From Methylophaga sulfidovorans (GTDB taxonomy: Bacteria > Pseudomonadota > Gammaproteobacteria > Nitrosococcales > Methylophagaceae): a stretch of DNA of 64,000 nt. Position numbers and translations under genes: made by a program. Shown in pieces: positions 10,083-19,211 of this stretch. The stretch spans positions 124,001 to 188,000 of the forward strand of contig NZ_FOSH01000002.1 in assembly GCF_900114205.1 (NCBI RefSeq). Direction: 5' to 3'. A model generated the notes under the pieces. It was given only the letters and a program-made list of their open reading frames with translations. It did not search any database and had not been told where the DNA came from. Position 1 is the stretch's first letter. The number at the start of each line of letters is the position of its first letter.

Positions 10083-11591
10083 TTACTCCCCTGCATCTGT
10101 TTGTTCGTTAGCAAACCACGATTCTCTGGCTTTCATGATAAGTGCAGCAGCTTGCTGTTCATCCATACCACCTATTTCAACTAACTCATCAACGGCGAGT
10201 TCAGCTAAATCATCTAGCTCGGTGATACCTTTGCTTCCTAAAGTTAACGCGAGGTCTTGCGTCATACCTTCCATATCAATCAACTCTTGCGTTGGTTCGG
10301 CTGATTCGAGTTGTTCTTCACTAGCGATCGCTCTTGTTAATAGAACGTCTCTAGCTCGTGAACGAAGTTCAGCAACGATATCCGCATCGAATTCTTCAAT
10401 ATCGAGCATTTCATGTTCAGGCACATAGGCCACTTCTTCAAGTGAAGAGAAACCTTCTTGAGCCAGGATTAATGCGACATCTTCATCAACATCTAAATCT
10501 GCCATGAATGTTTTAATCAAAGCACCAATTTCAGATTCCGCTTTTTTATCAGCATCAGATGCTGACATCACATTCAGTTCCCAACCAGTTAATTGGCTAG
10601 CTAAACGCACATTTTGACCACCACGACCAATCGCTTGTGATAACTGTGCATCTTCAACAGCAATATCCATGCTGTGAGCATCTTCATCTACAACGATAGA
10701 TAACACTTCTGCAGGCGCCATTGCGTTAATAGCAAAACGAGCAACATCCTCATCCCAAAGAATAATATCAACGCGCTCACCTGCCAACTCATTGGTCACA
10801 GCCTGCACACGTGAACCACGCATACCGACACAAGCACCCACCGGGTCAATACGAGATTCTTTCGCTAATACCGCTATTTTAGCTCGTAAACCAGCATCAC
10901 GTGCTGCGCCTTTGATTTCAATCATGCCATCACTGATTTCAGGCACTTCCAAACGGAAAAGTTCAATCAATAACTCAGGTGCGACACGGCTGACAATAAG
11001 TTGAGGACCACGACCTTCTGGTCTGATTTCTTTTAAATAACCGCGAATACGGTCGCCCGTTCTGAAACTCTCACGTGGAATCATTTCTTCACGTGGTAAA
11101 AATGCTTCAGCATTACCACCAAGATCCAAAGTGACGTTACCGCGTTCTACACGTTTCACTGTGCCATGGATCATTTGACCGACTTTTTCACGGTATTGAT
11201 CAACCACTTGAGCACGCTCAGCTTCACGGACTTTTTGAACAATAACTTGTTTTGCTGTTTGTGCCGCTATACGACCAAACTCTACAGACTCCATCGGCTC
11301 ACGAATGTAATCGCCTACGACTGCGTCTGCTTTTTTCTCTTGAGCATCTTCTATCGTAATTTCTGTTTCTGGTGATTGGTAGTCTTCATCTTCTACAATC
11401 GTCCATTGACGGAACGTTTCATAATTACCTGTGACACGATCAATTTGTACATGCGCATCCAATGCCATGTCATAGCGTTTACGCGTAGCCATTGCTAACG
11501 CCGCTTCAATTGCCTGAAAAATGACTTCCTTACCCACGCCTTTTTCATTAGACATGGCATCGACAACCAATAAAATTTCTTTGTTATTCAT
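10083..11591 (-). CDS. nusA: Transcription termination/antitermination factor NusA
   Basis: This 502-residue RNA polymerase-binding factor modulates pausing, Rho-independent termination and antitermination. Order: NTD ([19 protein letters not shown]), S1 domain (about 135-200, [22 protein letters not shown]), two KH domains ([19 protein letters not shown] and [22 protein letters not shown]), and two C-terminal acidic repeats (about 365-420 and 440-490) typical of gammaproteobacterial NusA. The start is ATG at 11591; a GTG directly before it is in frame but less likely. Confidence 0.96.
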   Translation of the reverse strand: MNNKEILLVVDAMSNEKGVGKEVIFQAIEAALAMATRKRYDMALDAHVQIDRVTGNYETFRQWTIVEDEDYQSPETEITIEDAQEKKADAVVGDYIREPMESVEFGRIAAQTAKQVIVQKVREAERAQVVDQYREKVGQMIHGTVKRVERGNVTLDLGGNAEAFLPREEMIPRESFRTGDRIRGYLKEIRPEGRGPQLIVSRVAPELLIELFRLEVPEISDGMIEIKGAARDAGLRAKIAVLAKESRIDPVGACVGMRGSRVQAVTNELAGERVDIILWDEDVARFAINAMAPAEVLSIVVDEDAHSMDIAVEDAQLSQAIGRGGQNVRLASQLTGWELNVMSASDADKKAESEIGALIKTFMADLDVDEDVALILAQEGFSSLEEVAYVPEHEMLDIEEFDADIVAELRSRARDVLLTRAIASEEQLESAEPTQELIDMEGMTQDLALTLGSKGITELDDLAELAVDELVEIGGMDEQQAAALIMKARESWFANEQTDAGE

Positions 11592-11667
11592 CACGCCCCC
11601 AGTGGATTACGTAGCAGACCAATCCAGCTCAGTATTCAATATATTAACCGCTAATAATACGCTTTTT

Positions 11668-12114
11668 TTAGGCAACAAGTTTTGCTTTCGCTAACTTTGC
11701 CAAAGGTAAGGCATACACCTCACCATCCACTTCTATTAAGATGTCACCATCGCTAAAGCCTTCTAAAATCCCCCTAAAATTACGTCGCCCATTGACGGGT
11801 AATTTCATAGATATTTTAGCTTCAGCGCCTTTAAATCTTTCAAAGTCCCGAGCCTTAAATAAAGGTCGATCAAATCCTGGTGAGGATACTTCCAGCAAAT
11901 AGGCACTGCGGATAGGTTCTTCGACATCAAGAATACCGCTCACTTGATGACTCACCCTTTCACAGTCCTCTATACCAATCCCTTGCTCAGCATCAATGTA
12001 GATACGCAAGATCGGATCAGGCCCGCCTTGAATATATTCAACGCCCACCAATTCATATCCGAGCGTCTCTATCGACGGCTCAACAAGTTGTTCAATCTGA
12101 TCAGTAATGGCCAT
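11668..12114 (-). CDS. rimP: Ribosome maturation factor RimP
   Basis: This 148-residue 30S assembly factor is the first gene of the nusA operon. It has the family blocks LEPSIETLGYELVGVE-like, LRIYID, GIGIEDCERVSHQVS and YLLEVSSPGFDRPL. A terminator-like hairpin lies in its leader (12162-12181), so expression may depend on read-through. Confidence 0.95.
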   Translation of the reverse strand: MAITDQIEQLVEPSIETLGYELVGVEYIQGGPDPILRIYIDAEQGIGIEDCERVSHQVSGILDVEEPIRSAYLLEVSSPGFDRPLFKARDFERFKGAEAKISMKLPVNGRRNFRGILEGFSDGDILIEVDGEVYALPLAKLAKAKLVA

Positions 12115-12476
12115 AAAGTATGTATTAAGCCTCTCGGCCTAAATCAATTCTCCAGAAAAACAAAAACCCCATACAGGGGCCCGGAATTTAAAATATTGTC
12201 ATGCGGCTGATGTTCACCGCTCTGCCATAAGTATCTGTGCCGGAATACACATGACCCCGTACTGATTACTCTCCAGAAAGCACAGAATATTAACAGATCC
12301 CTACCCAGCACAGCAACTTAAACTGCTTTCTCGTCTTTATGACTTAATTTCTTCTCTTTTTACGTCAATGAAAAAAAGGATTCAATCAATATGAAATATA
12401 CCTTTTATTTTCAAGCATAAAACTATCTATAGTGAAGCGAGTCAGCTATTCAATGAAAAAAGCAGGGAAACTATCC
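12115..12476. other. Intergenic region between divergent rimP operon and orphan gene
   Basis: These 362 bp hold no supported gene. On the minus strand I see a plausible sigma-70 promoter for the rimP operon (TTGAAA 17-bp TATTGA at 12386-12414) about 270 bp upstream of rimP. The resulting long leader contains a small GCGG/CCGC stem-loop near 12204-12221 and the hairpin described separately. No tRNA gene is present here, although a tRNA often precedes rimP in relatives. The promoter call is weak. Confidence 0.4.
12162..12181 (-). terminator. Attenuator-like hairpin in the rimP leader
   Basis: On the minus strand GCCCCTGTATGGGGT forms a short GC stem followed by TTTTTGTTTTT, about 50 bp upstream of the rimP start. 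It looks like an intrinsic terminator placed inside the operon leader, so it may act as an attenuator. The stem is only 4-5 strong pairs, so strength is uncertain. Confidence 0.5.
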
Positions 12477-12863
12477 ATGAAATCATTACTACCAATTTTC
12501 ATTTTATTTTTCTTATCTATCAACGCCCTCGGTCAATTCGCTTTAGCAGATAGTGAAGCTGCCTCAGATTTTATTGTCTTTAAAACGATTGAAGACAAAG
12601 ATACCAGTAGTGATTGCACACAACGGGGAGGTCTGCGAATTTACGTTGAAAATACACACCCTGATAAAACCATTGACTTGAGTTTAGATCGTTACTTCTC
12701 AACCGTCCGACAAGCTGGCCGCTCAATGTTTGCTTTGGAAAATGGTCATAGCCAGCCACTAGGCTGCAATATTGTTATGGATAGCGAACAACACTGGGAA
12801 TTGATTAATGCTGAATTCATTAGCAAAGAAGATGCTATAAAACGCTATGGGACATTGTATTAA
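12477..12863 (+). CDS. Hypothetical secreted protein
   Basis: From ATG 12477 the product is 128 residues with a clear signal peptide (MKSLLPIFILFFLSINALG, cleavage likely near FALA|DSEAA). The mature part of about 104 residues has two Cys (SDCTQRG and PLGCNIV) that could form a disulfide in the periplasm, and a mid-section RIYVENTHPDKTIDLSLDR resembling a beta-sandwich strand pattern. I do not recognise the family. In-frame ATG codons at 12453 and upstream would only lengthen the N-terminus ahead of the signal peptide. It stands alone on the plus strand between the rimP operon and tRNA-fMet. Confidence 0.75.
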   Translation: MKSLLPIFILFFLSINALGQFALADSEAASDFIVFKTIEDKDTSSDCTQRGGLRIYVENTHPDKTIDLSLDRYFSTVRQAGRSMFALENGHSQPLGCNIVMDSEQHWELINAEFISKEDAIKRYGTLY

Positions 12864-12870
12864 TGACCCA

Positions 12871-12906
12871 ATAAAAAAGCTCAAAACAATAAATTGTTTT
12901 GAGCTT
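12871..12906 (-). terminator. Terminator after tRNA-fMet
   Basis: A 14-bp inverted repeat (AAGCTCAAAACAAT / ATTGTTTTGAGCTT) with a 2-nt centre is followed on the minus strand by TTTTTTAT. It ends the tRNA transcript and may also serve the convergent orphan gene, though the plus strand lacks a T run. Confidence 0.85.
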
Positions 12907-12918
12907 CCATATTCAGTT

Positions 12919-12995
<77 letters not shown>

Positions 12996-13048
12996 CCTGA
13001 TTAAGCAATGCATTATACATACCACTTCATAGGCACGCAAGTCTTAAT

Positions 13049-14458
13049 CTAATTTTCTTTTAATTTACGCGTTAAAGTATTTCTACCCCAACCTAATAAT
13101 TTAGCTGCTTCCTGACGTTTACCGGCAGTTTTCTCAAGAGCCACTTCCATTAACAGATGTTCTATCAATGGAACCACATCGGCTAAAGCACCTTCCTGCC
13201 CCGTCAATGCTTTATTTGCAGCCCATTGTCTGAATAATTGCTGCCAATCTCCACCTTGTCTGCCACTATGAGCATCTATTGTTTCTGTAGATAGTTCTAC
13301 TGGCAGGTCGTCCATCTGAACGACTTGTCCAGGCGACATAACCGTTAACCACCGGCAAGTATTTTCTAACTGCCGCACATTTCCCGGCCAGGGTAATTGA
13401 GATAAATACACCTCAACATCCGAGGCCACAGACTTGGTCGACATATTTAACTCTTTTGCTGCTTTATTTAAAAAGTAAGCAACCAGAGCTGGAATGTCTT
13501 CTCGTCTCTCCCGAAGAGAAGGTATATGAATACGGATCACATTGAGGCGATGAAATAAATCTTCACGAAAATCACCGCGCTCAACCAGTTTTTCCAGATT
13601 CTGATGTGTTGCAGCAATGATACGTACATCGACTTTGACGGCACTATGTCCACCTACTCGGAAAAATTCACCATCCGATAGCACACGTAATAGGCGTGTC
13701 TGTAACTCAATTGGCATGTCACCAATTTCATCTAAAAATAAGGTGCCACCGTTAGCCTGTTCAAAACGCCCTTTTCGCTGCACATGAGCACCAGTAAAAG
13801 CACCTTTTTCATGACCGAATAATTCTGACTCCAGCAATTCTTTAGGGATTGCGGCCATATTTAAAGCGATGAATGGGCCATGTTTACGTGGACTATGACG
13901 ATGTAAAGCCTGAGCGACTAACTCTTTACCCGTACCTGATTCACCGTTCACCATGACTGTTATATTGGAACGCGCAAGCCGCCCTATCGCCCTGAAGACT
14001 TCCTGCATAGCCGGTGCTTCACCGACAATTTCACTACCCAGATTAACATCTTCAACAGGCTGATTATTCTGTTCACGGCTATGACTTATTGCTCTTTGAA
14101 CCAGTTCAACCGCTTCATCAACATCAAATGGTTTTGGTAGATACTCAAACGCCCCACCTTCATAAACAGAAACAGCACTATCCAAGTCAGAATATGCCGT
14201 CATAATAATTACGGGCAGTTCAGGATAACGTTCTTTGATCTCAGATAATAATTCCAAGCCATCAATACCCGGCATTCTGATATCACTAATCAAAACATCT
14301 GGTCTTTGTTCACGTCCCTGTTTTAGCTCGTTTAATGCAATATCACCGGTTTCAAAAGCACGAACAGTAATGTCAACAACTTCCAGGGCCTTTTGTAAAA
14401 CCCATCGAATTGATCGGTCATCATCTACAATCCAAGCTATTGCTCTACTAGCGTTCAC
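13049..14458 (-). CDS. ntrC: Nitrogen regulation response regulator NtrC
   Basis: This sigma-54-dependent activator is 469 residues from the chosen start. It has a receiver domain with phospho-acceptor Asp near residue 59 (VLISDIRMPG), an AAA+ domain with Walker A GESGTGKE and the sigma-54 contact loop GAFTGA (about 140-370), and a Fis-type helix-turn-helix at the end (RQEAAKLLGWGRNTLTRKLK). I start at GTG 14458, seven bases after GGAG; a TTG two codons earlier is possible. It overlaps ntrB, its kinase, and NtrC-like boxes lie upstream of the nearby glnA. Confidence 0.95.
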   Translation of the reverse strand: MNASRAIAWIVDDDRSIRWVLQKALEVVDITVRAFETGDIALNELKQGREQRPDVLISDIRMPGIDGLELLSEIKERYPELPVIIMTAYSDLDSAVSVYEGGAFEYLPKPFDVDEAVELVQRAISHSREQNNQPVEDVNLGSEIVGEAPAMQEVFRAIGRLARSNITVMVNGESGTGKELVAQALHRHSPRKHGPFIALNMAAIPKELLESELFGHEKGAFTGAHVQRKGRFEQANGGTLFLDEIGDMPIELQTRLLRVLSDGEFFRVGGHSAVKVDVRIIAATHQNLEKLVERGDFREDLFHRLNVIRIHIPSLRERREDIPALVAYFLNKAAKELNMSTKSVASDVEVYLSQLPWPGNVRQLENTCRWLTVMSPGQVVQMDDLPVELSTETIDAHSGRQGGDWQQLFRQWAANKALTGQEGALADVVPLIEHLLMEVALEKTAGKRQEAAKLLGWGRNTLTRKLKEN

Positions 14459-15521
14459 GTGCAAACTCCAAAGGAAATGTTACTGAAAAAATAGTTTGTC
14501 CAGGCTTACTGGAACAACTGACTGTTCCGCCATTGCGTTGCACCAGGTTTTGAACCAGATACAGGCCAAGCCCTGTGCCATCAGCCCTTCCAGTGACAAG
14601 TGGGTAAAACAAACTATCTTGTAATGATTCGGGAATACCTGGGCCGTTATCTTCGATCTCAACTAATACACCCAATTTGTAATACTGTTTTTCTATGGTG
14701 ATATTTCGCTGGATTCTGGTGCGCAGAATAATCAAACCCACACCATGCATGGCTTGAACCGCATTTCTTACAATATTCAGAAAAATCTGAATAAGCTGAT
14801 CAAAATCAGCATACAGCTCAGGAATACTTGGATCGTAATCAATTTTAAATCGAAGACGCTCATCCACTTCAATATCTACCAACTGACGAACATGCTGCAA
14901 AATCTCATGAATATTCGTATGTCGTTTTTCCGGCTGCTGATTTGGTCCCAGCATTCTATTCATTAAATTCTGTAAGCGGTCCGCTTCAGTAATGATAATG
15001 CGTGTGTACTCTTTTAAATCTTCTGAATCTAATTGTCTTTCAAGTAATTGTGCCGCACCACGTAAACCACCCAGTGGGTTTTTTATTTCATGTGCAAGGC
15101 CCCGAACGACTTGTTGTTGAGTATGGAGGTTCTCATCCCGCGTTATTCTTTGCTGATAATCAAGAAGCGCAAGTTCAAGGATGACGTAAGAATCATCGAC
15201 ATCCAGCATTTTTATAGAACAGTCCACTAAGACTTCACCACTGGCAGGCAAAAACAAATGTACTTCACGCTCAATCAATGCTTGTCCGGTAGATACGACA
15301 CGTTCAAGAGATTTAAATAATTTTCTCTCGCCCGGTAACAAGGTTTGTAGCGGAATATTTTCAGCCTGACGTTGACTGATCTCAAATAAAATTTCTGTTG
15401 CTGTATTGATGTAACAAACACGCAAAGCGGAATCCAGAATCAGTATAGAAGTAGATAAACTTTCTAATACATCATTGCTGGCGAAAGCATTGTGGCTCAT
15501 AGTGGTAACACTCATATTCAT
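14448..15521 (-). CDS. ntrB: Nitrogen regulation histidine kinase NtrB
   Basis: This 357-residue cytosolic sensor kinase has no transmembrane helix, an N-terminal PAS domain (about 15-130), the phospho-accepting His near residue 144 in GLAHEIKNPLGGLRGAAQLL, and a HATPase domain with N box, DNGPGIP and GTGLGLYLVQNLV. It phosphorylates and dephosphorylates NtrC under PII control. Overlaps ntrC by 11 bp, supporting co-translation. Confidence 0.94.
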   Translation of the reverse strand: MNMSVTTMSHNAFASNDVLESLSTSILILDSALRVCYINTATEILFEISQRQAENIPLQTLLPGERKLFKSLERVVSTGQALIEREVHLFLPASGEVLVDCSIKMLDVDDSYVILELALLDYQQRITRDENLHTQQQVVRGLAHEIKNPLGGLRGAAQLLERQLDSEDLKEYTRIIITEADRLQNLMNRMLGPNQQPEKRHTNIHEILQHVRQLVDIEVDERLRFKIDYDPSIPELYADFDQLIQIFLNIVRNAVQAMHGVGLIILRTRIQRNITIEKQYYKLGVLVEIEDNGPGIPESLQDSLFYPLVTGRADGTGLGLYLVQNLVQRNGGTVSCSSKPGQTIFSVTFPLEFARER

Positions 15522-15724
15522 GCTCAGTTAGGTAGCAAAAAACGCTCCACATTTGAGCACAGTCAAAGGGGTTATAGTTAAGCTATTGATTGCTATAACA
15601 ACACGATTAAATTCTTGTAAGATTTACTTAGTCGTATAAACAAAATCATACACGCCATTACGACTATCGCACCATAAATGTGCATTCAATATTAGTGCTT
15701 TTTGCTAGTTTACCGGCACGATGG

Positions 15725-16237
15725 CTAATTTAGCTTAGATGCTCGGTGTAAGTGGAACACGATGTTATCGGAGGCTAATTCTTTATCATCAGCACTGATG
15801 ATTTTTGCTGTGATTTCGTGTGAACCTCTGCTGAGGTTAGTAAATTGGTATGAAGTTGTTGCCTGAGGATCACCGACAGTCTGCCCATCAAGATACACCT
15901 GAATAGCATCCCCTCTATCAACATCAAGCGCAGGTTCTACACTCAATGTGACTTTCACATCACCATTATTTACCCAAATACTTTCATTTGCTGCTGGAGC
16001 AGTAATTGAAATCTGATAGTCAGGTGCTGGTGAAGTATCTTGTTCTGGCTCTGTTTGGCTTACTTGCTGAACTTCTGGTGGAGAATATGTTGCTGAAGGT
16101 GGCAATTCGATGGTTTCAGCTCCAGGATGTTCTTCATCCGAAAACACAACTGTACCGTCAGGTTCTACCCAACGATATATAGCCGACAGGACCTGGCTAC
16201 TGAATAATAACAAGAAAATCAGATATATAACTCTCAT
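15725..16237 (-). CDS. DUF4124 domain envelope protein
   Basis: This 170-residue protein has a signal peptide (MRVIYLIFLLLFSSQVLSA) and a DUF4124 motif directly after it (IYRWVEPDGTVVFSDEEHPGA, residues about 20-40). A C-terminal beta-sandwich-like part follows (SITAPAANESIWVNNGDVKVTLSVEP), resembling fibronectin/Big-like folds. It lies between glnA and ntrB on the same strand, an arrangement I recall from other Gammaproteobacteria; the functional link to nitrogen control is unknown. Confidence 0.85.
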   Translation of the reverse strand: MRVIYLIFLLLFSSQVLSAIYRWVEPDGTVVFSDEEHPGAETIELPPSATYSPPEVQQVSQTEPEQDTSPAPDYQISITAPAANESIWVNNGDVKVTLSVEPALDVDRGDAIQVYLDGQTVGDPQATTSYQFTNLSRGSHEITAKIISADDKELASDNIVFHLHRASKLN

Positions 16238-16283
16238 TGGCTAAGCATATTCTACCGTGCCTGTAACCGCAACTCACAGCCAT

Positions 16284-16311
16284 AAAAAAAGCGCCCCGAA
16301 AGGCGCTTTTT
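16284..16311 (-). terminator. Terminator after glnA
   Basis: A stem AAAAAGCGCC / GGCGCTTTTT with a CCGAAA loop is followed by a long T run on the minus strand, 22 bp past the glnA stop. It makes glnA a single-gene transcript or reduces read-through into the DUF4124-ntrBC genes. Confidence 0.93.
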
Positions 16312-16333
16312 GTTAGCTTCATCACATTAGTGA

Positions 16334-17743
16334 TTACACACTGTAGTACAAGTCATACTCAACTGGGTGTGTTTCCATACGGATACGTGTGACTTCTTCC
16401 ATTTTCAATGCAATGTATGCATCGATCATGTCATCAGTAAATACACCACCTTGAGTTAAGAAAGCACGATCTTCATTCAAACAATCAAGCGCTTGATCTA
16501 ATGAATGACATACAGTTGGGATTTCTGCCGCTTCTTCAGCTGGTAAGTCATACAAATCTTTATCCATCGCATCACCAGGATGGATTTTGTTTTTAATACC
16601 ATCTAAACCAGCCATTAACATCGCTGAGAAAGCTAAGTATGGATTCGCTGTTGGATCAGGGAAACGTACTTCAATACGACGGCCTTTTGGATTGCTAACA
16701 AAAGGAATACGAATTGAAGCTGAACGGTTACGTGCAGAGTAAGCTAACATTACAGGTGCTTCAAAACCAGGAACAAGACGTTTGTAGCTGTTTGTTGAAG
16801 AGTTTGTAAACGCATTCAGAGCACGTGCATGTTTGATGATACCACCGATGTAGTACAGAGCAGTTTCAGATAAACCACCATATTTATTACCAGTGAATTG
16901 GTTGTCACCATCTTTAGAGAAAGATTGATGAACATGCATACCACTACCATTATCACCAACGATAGGTTTAGGCATGAATGTCGCTGTTTTGCCATAAGCA
17001 TGAGCAACATTATGTACAACGTATTTCAGGATTTGTACTTCGTCAGCTTTTTTAACTAATGTGTTGAATTTAACACCGATTTCGCACTGACCTGCAGTCG
17101 CTACTTCATGGTGATGAACTTCAACATCTAAGCCCATTTCTTCCATAGTTAAACACATTGCAGCACGGATATCGTTTAATGAGTCAACAGGAGGAACAGG
17201 GAAATAACCACCTTTCACTTTTGGACGGTGACCTTTATTACCATCAGCGAACACTTTTTCTGTATTCCATGCTGATTCATCAGAGTCTACTTTGAAGAAT
17301 GAACCAGACATATCACTGCCCCAACGAACATCATCTAAGATGAAAAATTCTGGTTCAGGACCGAAGAAAGCAGTATCGCCTAGACCTGTAGATTGCAGGT
17401 AAGCTTCAGCACGTTTTGCAACGCTACGTGGATCACGTTCATAACCTTGCATAGTCGCAGGTTCAACGATATCGCAACGAATAATCAGTGTGTTGTCATC
17501 CATGAATGGATCCATCACAGCTGTTTCAGGATCAGGCATTAAAATCATGTCTGATTCATTAATACCTTTCCATCCTGCAACAGAAGAGCCATCGAACATT
17601 GCGCCTTCCGTGAAGGTATCTTCATCAATTGTGTGTGCAGGGTAAGAAACATGTTGTTCTTTACCACGCGTATCGGTGAAACGGAAGTCAACAAATTTGA
17701 CATCCTCATCTTTGATCATTTGAAGCACATTTTCGACTGACAT
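16334..17743 (-). CDS. glnA: Glutamine synthetase type I
   Basis: This 469-residue enzyme makes glutamine from glutamate, ammonia and ATP as a dodecamer. The blocks [27 protein letters not shown] and the ATP loop [12 protein letters not shown] are present. The Tyr of [10 protein letters not shown] near residue 398 marks an adenylylated GSI-beta enzyme regulated by GlnE. ATG 17743 has GGAG eight bases upstream. A sigma-54 promoter and two NtrC boxes precede it, and ntrBC lie close by. Confidence 0.97.
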   Translation of the reverse strand: MSVENVLQMIKDEDVKFVDFRFTDTRGKEQHVSYPAHTIDEDTFTEGAMFDGSSVAGWKGINESDMILMPDPETAVMDPFMDDNTLIIRCDIVEPATMQGYERDPRSVAKRAEAYLQSTGLGDTAFFGPEPEFFILDDVRWGSDMSGSFFKVDSDESAWNTEKVFADGNKGHRPKVKGGYFPVPPVDSLNDIRAAMCLTMEEMGLDVEVHHHEVATAGQCEIGVKFNTLVKKADEVQILKYVVHNVAHAYGKTATFMPKPIVGDNGSGMHVHQSFSKDGDNQFTGNKYGGLSETALYYIGGIIKHARALNAFTNSSTNSYKRLVPGFEAPVMLAYSARNRSASIRIPFVSNPKGRRIEVRFPDPTANPYLAFSAMLMAGLDGIKNKIHPGDAMDKDLYDLPAEEAAEIPTVCHSLDQALDCLNEDRAFLTQGGVFTDDMIDAYIALKMEEVTRIRMETHPVEYDLYYSV

Positions 17744-17806
17744 TTAACTTCTCCAATTTTTATAAACTGCACTTTCTGTAGTGCAAACTAAACACGCGAC
17801 ACAATA

Positions 17807-17825
17807 CAGCAGAAATCACGCCAAC
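17807..17825 (-). promoter_or_regulatory. Sigma-54 promoter of glnA
   Basis: On the minus strand TTGGCGTGATTTCTGCTG carries the invariant GG and GC with exactly ten bases between (17809-17822), matching TGGCACG-N4-TTGCW at most positions. It ends about 65 bp before the glnA ATG, and NtrC sites lie upstream of it. Activity is inferred. Confidence 0.82.
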
Positions 17826-17876
17826 TTTTACTATATAAAAAAATCAACTATTTAGGTGCATCCGCACCAACAAGGA

Positions 17877-17922
17877 GCACCTAAATGGTGCGTAAAAACC
17901 AATGAACGCACCATATCAGTGC
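17877..17922. promoter_or_regulatory. Two NtrC-type enhancer boxes upstream of glnA
   Basis: Two copies of the NtrC palindrome GCACC-N5-GGTGC occur at 17877-17891 (perfect arms) and 17908-17922 (one mismatch in one arm), centred 31 bp apart, that is three helical turns. They lie about 55-100 bp upstream of the sigma-54 element, as in E. coli glnAp2. A further GGTGC/GCACC pair at 17855-17868 and a TGCAC/GTGCA palindrome at 17768-17785 in the leader may be extra sites. Confidence 0.82.
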
Positions 17923-18149
17923 TACGCACCAACTCGAACCGTAATGACTAGTTCATCATCATTTTGTTGCGTGGCTATTACCTCATGACCATTGATACGA
18001 GCCCAAGCAGGAATATCATGTAAAGCACCGGGGTCGGTGCATATCACATCCAGCTCCTCGCCCTGACTCATCAGCTTAATTTGATTTTGAGCTTTTATCA
18101 CCGGTAAAGGGCATAACATCTTTCTGGCATCTAATATTTGCTTACTCAC
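17922..18149 (-). CDS. TusA-like sulfur carrier protein
   Basis: This 75-residue TusA/SirA-family protein has the persulfide Cys in DARKMLCPLPVIKAQ (CPxP motif). TusA-family proteins relay sulfur to tRNA thiolation, molybdopterin or dissimilatory sulfur pathways. I choose GTG 18149, which overlaps the stop of the upstream gene (GTGA) and has AGGAG at good spacing; a GTG three codons upstream sits on top of the ribosome site. It is coupled to a PP-loop ATPase gene, so it probably supplies sulfur to that protein rather than to MnmA. The partner is inference. Confidence 0.85.
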   Translation of the reverse strand: MSKQILDARKMLCPLPVIKAQNQIKLMSQGEELDVICTDPGALHDIPAWARINGHEVIATQQNDDELVITVRVGA

Positions 18150-19201
18150 ACATACCACTCCTGTAGAACCTGCTCCGCAGAAAGTGGCGGCGTTTTTACC
18201 TGCAAACTGCCTTGTTTTGGTAAAGCAATATCCAACTCAACTTCATCCGCCATTCTACCCTGCCCAAAGCGAGCAACAATAGCCGCAGCGAGTGTATATT
18301 GTTCCTCATCCAGTTTACCGTCAACCAGTGCCATAGGACCACTATGACTAAGGGCGTGAATACTAATAAACTCTTTTCGGTAACCTTCTAAAAACTTACT
18401 TTCACCGGCATCACGCGCGATAATCAACTTAAAATCTGCACTCGGACGAATATGTCTGCCTACTTTTAGCAGCATGATATCGTCCATCTCATACTCTCTG
18501 CTATTACGAGCTTTCCATAAATCAACAAGTTTGTCGGAATAATTTTTGTCCGTGAGGAAACAACAACCGCCTGCCGGAGTAGCAAAATCCGTTAAACCAA
18601 ACTGTTTGGCCAATGCAATTTGTGGTTTACGGTTACGTCCATGGAAGTCATACAACTTACTGCGATCTACCCAGCCTTCACGCTCAGGTAATGTTTCAGG
18701 CAGGTTTTTAGCACACAAGGGTCTGAGTAATAAATCCTCAGCACCGGACTCTTCAGAGATAATTGGCATGGTCGCTTTACGTTGTGACATTGGGCGTTGA
18801 CCAATCACTTCACCTGTAATAATGAAGTCAAAACCGTCGTGATGGTTTTCTTTTATCCACTCAACCGCTTTGCTGACCATAAAAATCTTACAATCCAGAC
18901 AAGGGTTCATATTCGCCCCGTAGCCATGTTTAGGATTCAGTAAAACGTCTTTATACTCTTCGATAACATCAACGATATGTAATTTAATACCGAGTTGTTC
19001 AGCTACCCAGAGTGCATTATTTCGTTTCTGTTTATCTTTATCGTGATTGCGAATGGCATGTGTATGCCCCTCAACGCAAAAACCGGTATAAAAATTAATA
19101 CCTTCGACTTCGATACCTTGTTCTTGCATAACCCGCACGGCCAGCATTGAATCCAGACCACCTGAAATCAGGGCCACTGCTTTATGTTTTTTTTCCATCA
19201 T
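18146..19201 (-). CDS. MnmA/ThiI-like PP-loop ATPase (putative thiolation enzyme)
   Basis: The 351-residue product has a PP-loop (ALISGGLDSMLAVRV, residues about 9-23), a CxxC pair in NPCLDCKIFM (about 104-107) and a GGCC motif in TPAGGCCFLTD (about 206). The C-terminal third resembles the NFACT-R_2/DUF814-type domain often fused to such enzymes. It resembles tRNA 2-thiouridylase annotations but is not MnmA itself. The coupled TusA-like gene downstream suggests persulfide transfer to tRNA or another target. Starts at ATG 19201 just after tldD; an upstream extension into tldD is unlikely. Confidence 0.78.
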   Translation of the reverse strand: MMEKKHKAVALISGGLDSMLAVRVMQEQGIEVEGINFYTGFCVEGHTHAIRNHDKDKQKRNNALWVAEQLGIKLHIVDVIEEYKDVLLNPKHGYGANMNPCLDCKIFMVSKAVEWIKENHHDGFDFIITGEVIGQRPMSQRKATMPIISEESGAEDLLLRPLCAKNLPETLPEREGWVDRSKLYDFHGRNRKPQIALAKQFGLTDFATPAGGCCFLTDKNYSDKLVDLWKARNSREYEMDDIMLLKVGRHIRPSADFKLIIARDAGESKFLEGYRKEFISIHALSHSGPMALVDGKLDEEQYTLAAAIVARFGQGRMADEVELDIALPKQGSLQVKTPPLSAEQVLQEWYV

Positions 19202-19211
19202 TATTTTAAAT

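Noticed and set aside
12180-12300. Possible tRNA gene upstream of rimP
   Set aside because: I tried to fold the segment as a tRNA because relatives carry one here; no acceptor/T-arm pairing was found and the real tRNA-fMet is at 12919-12995.
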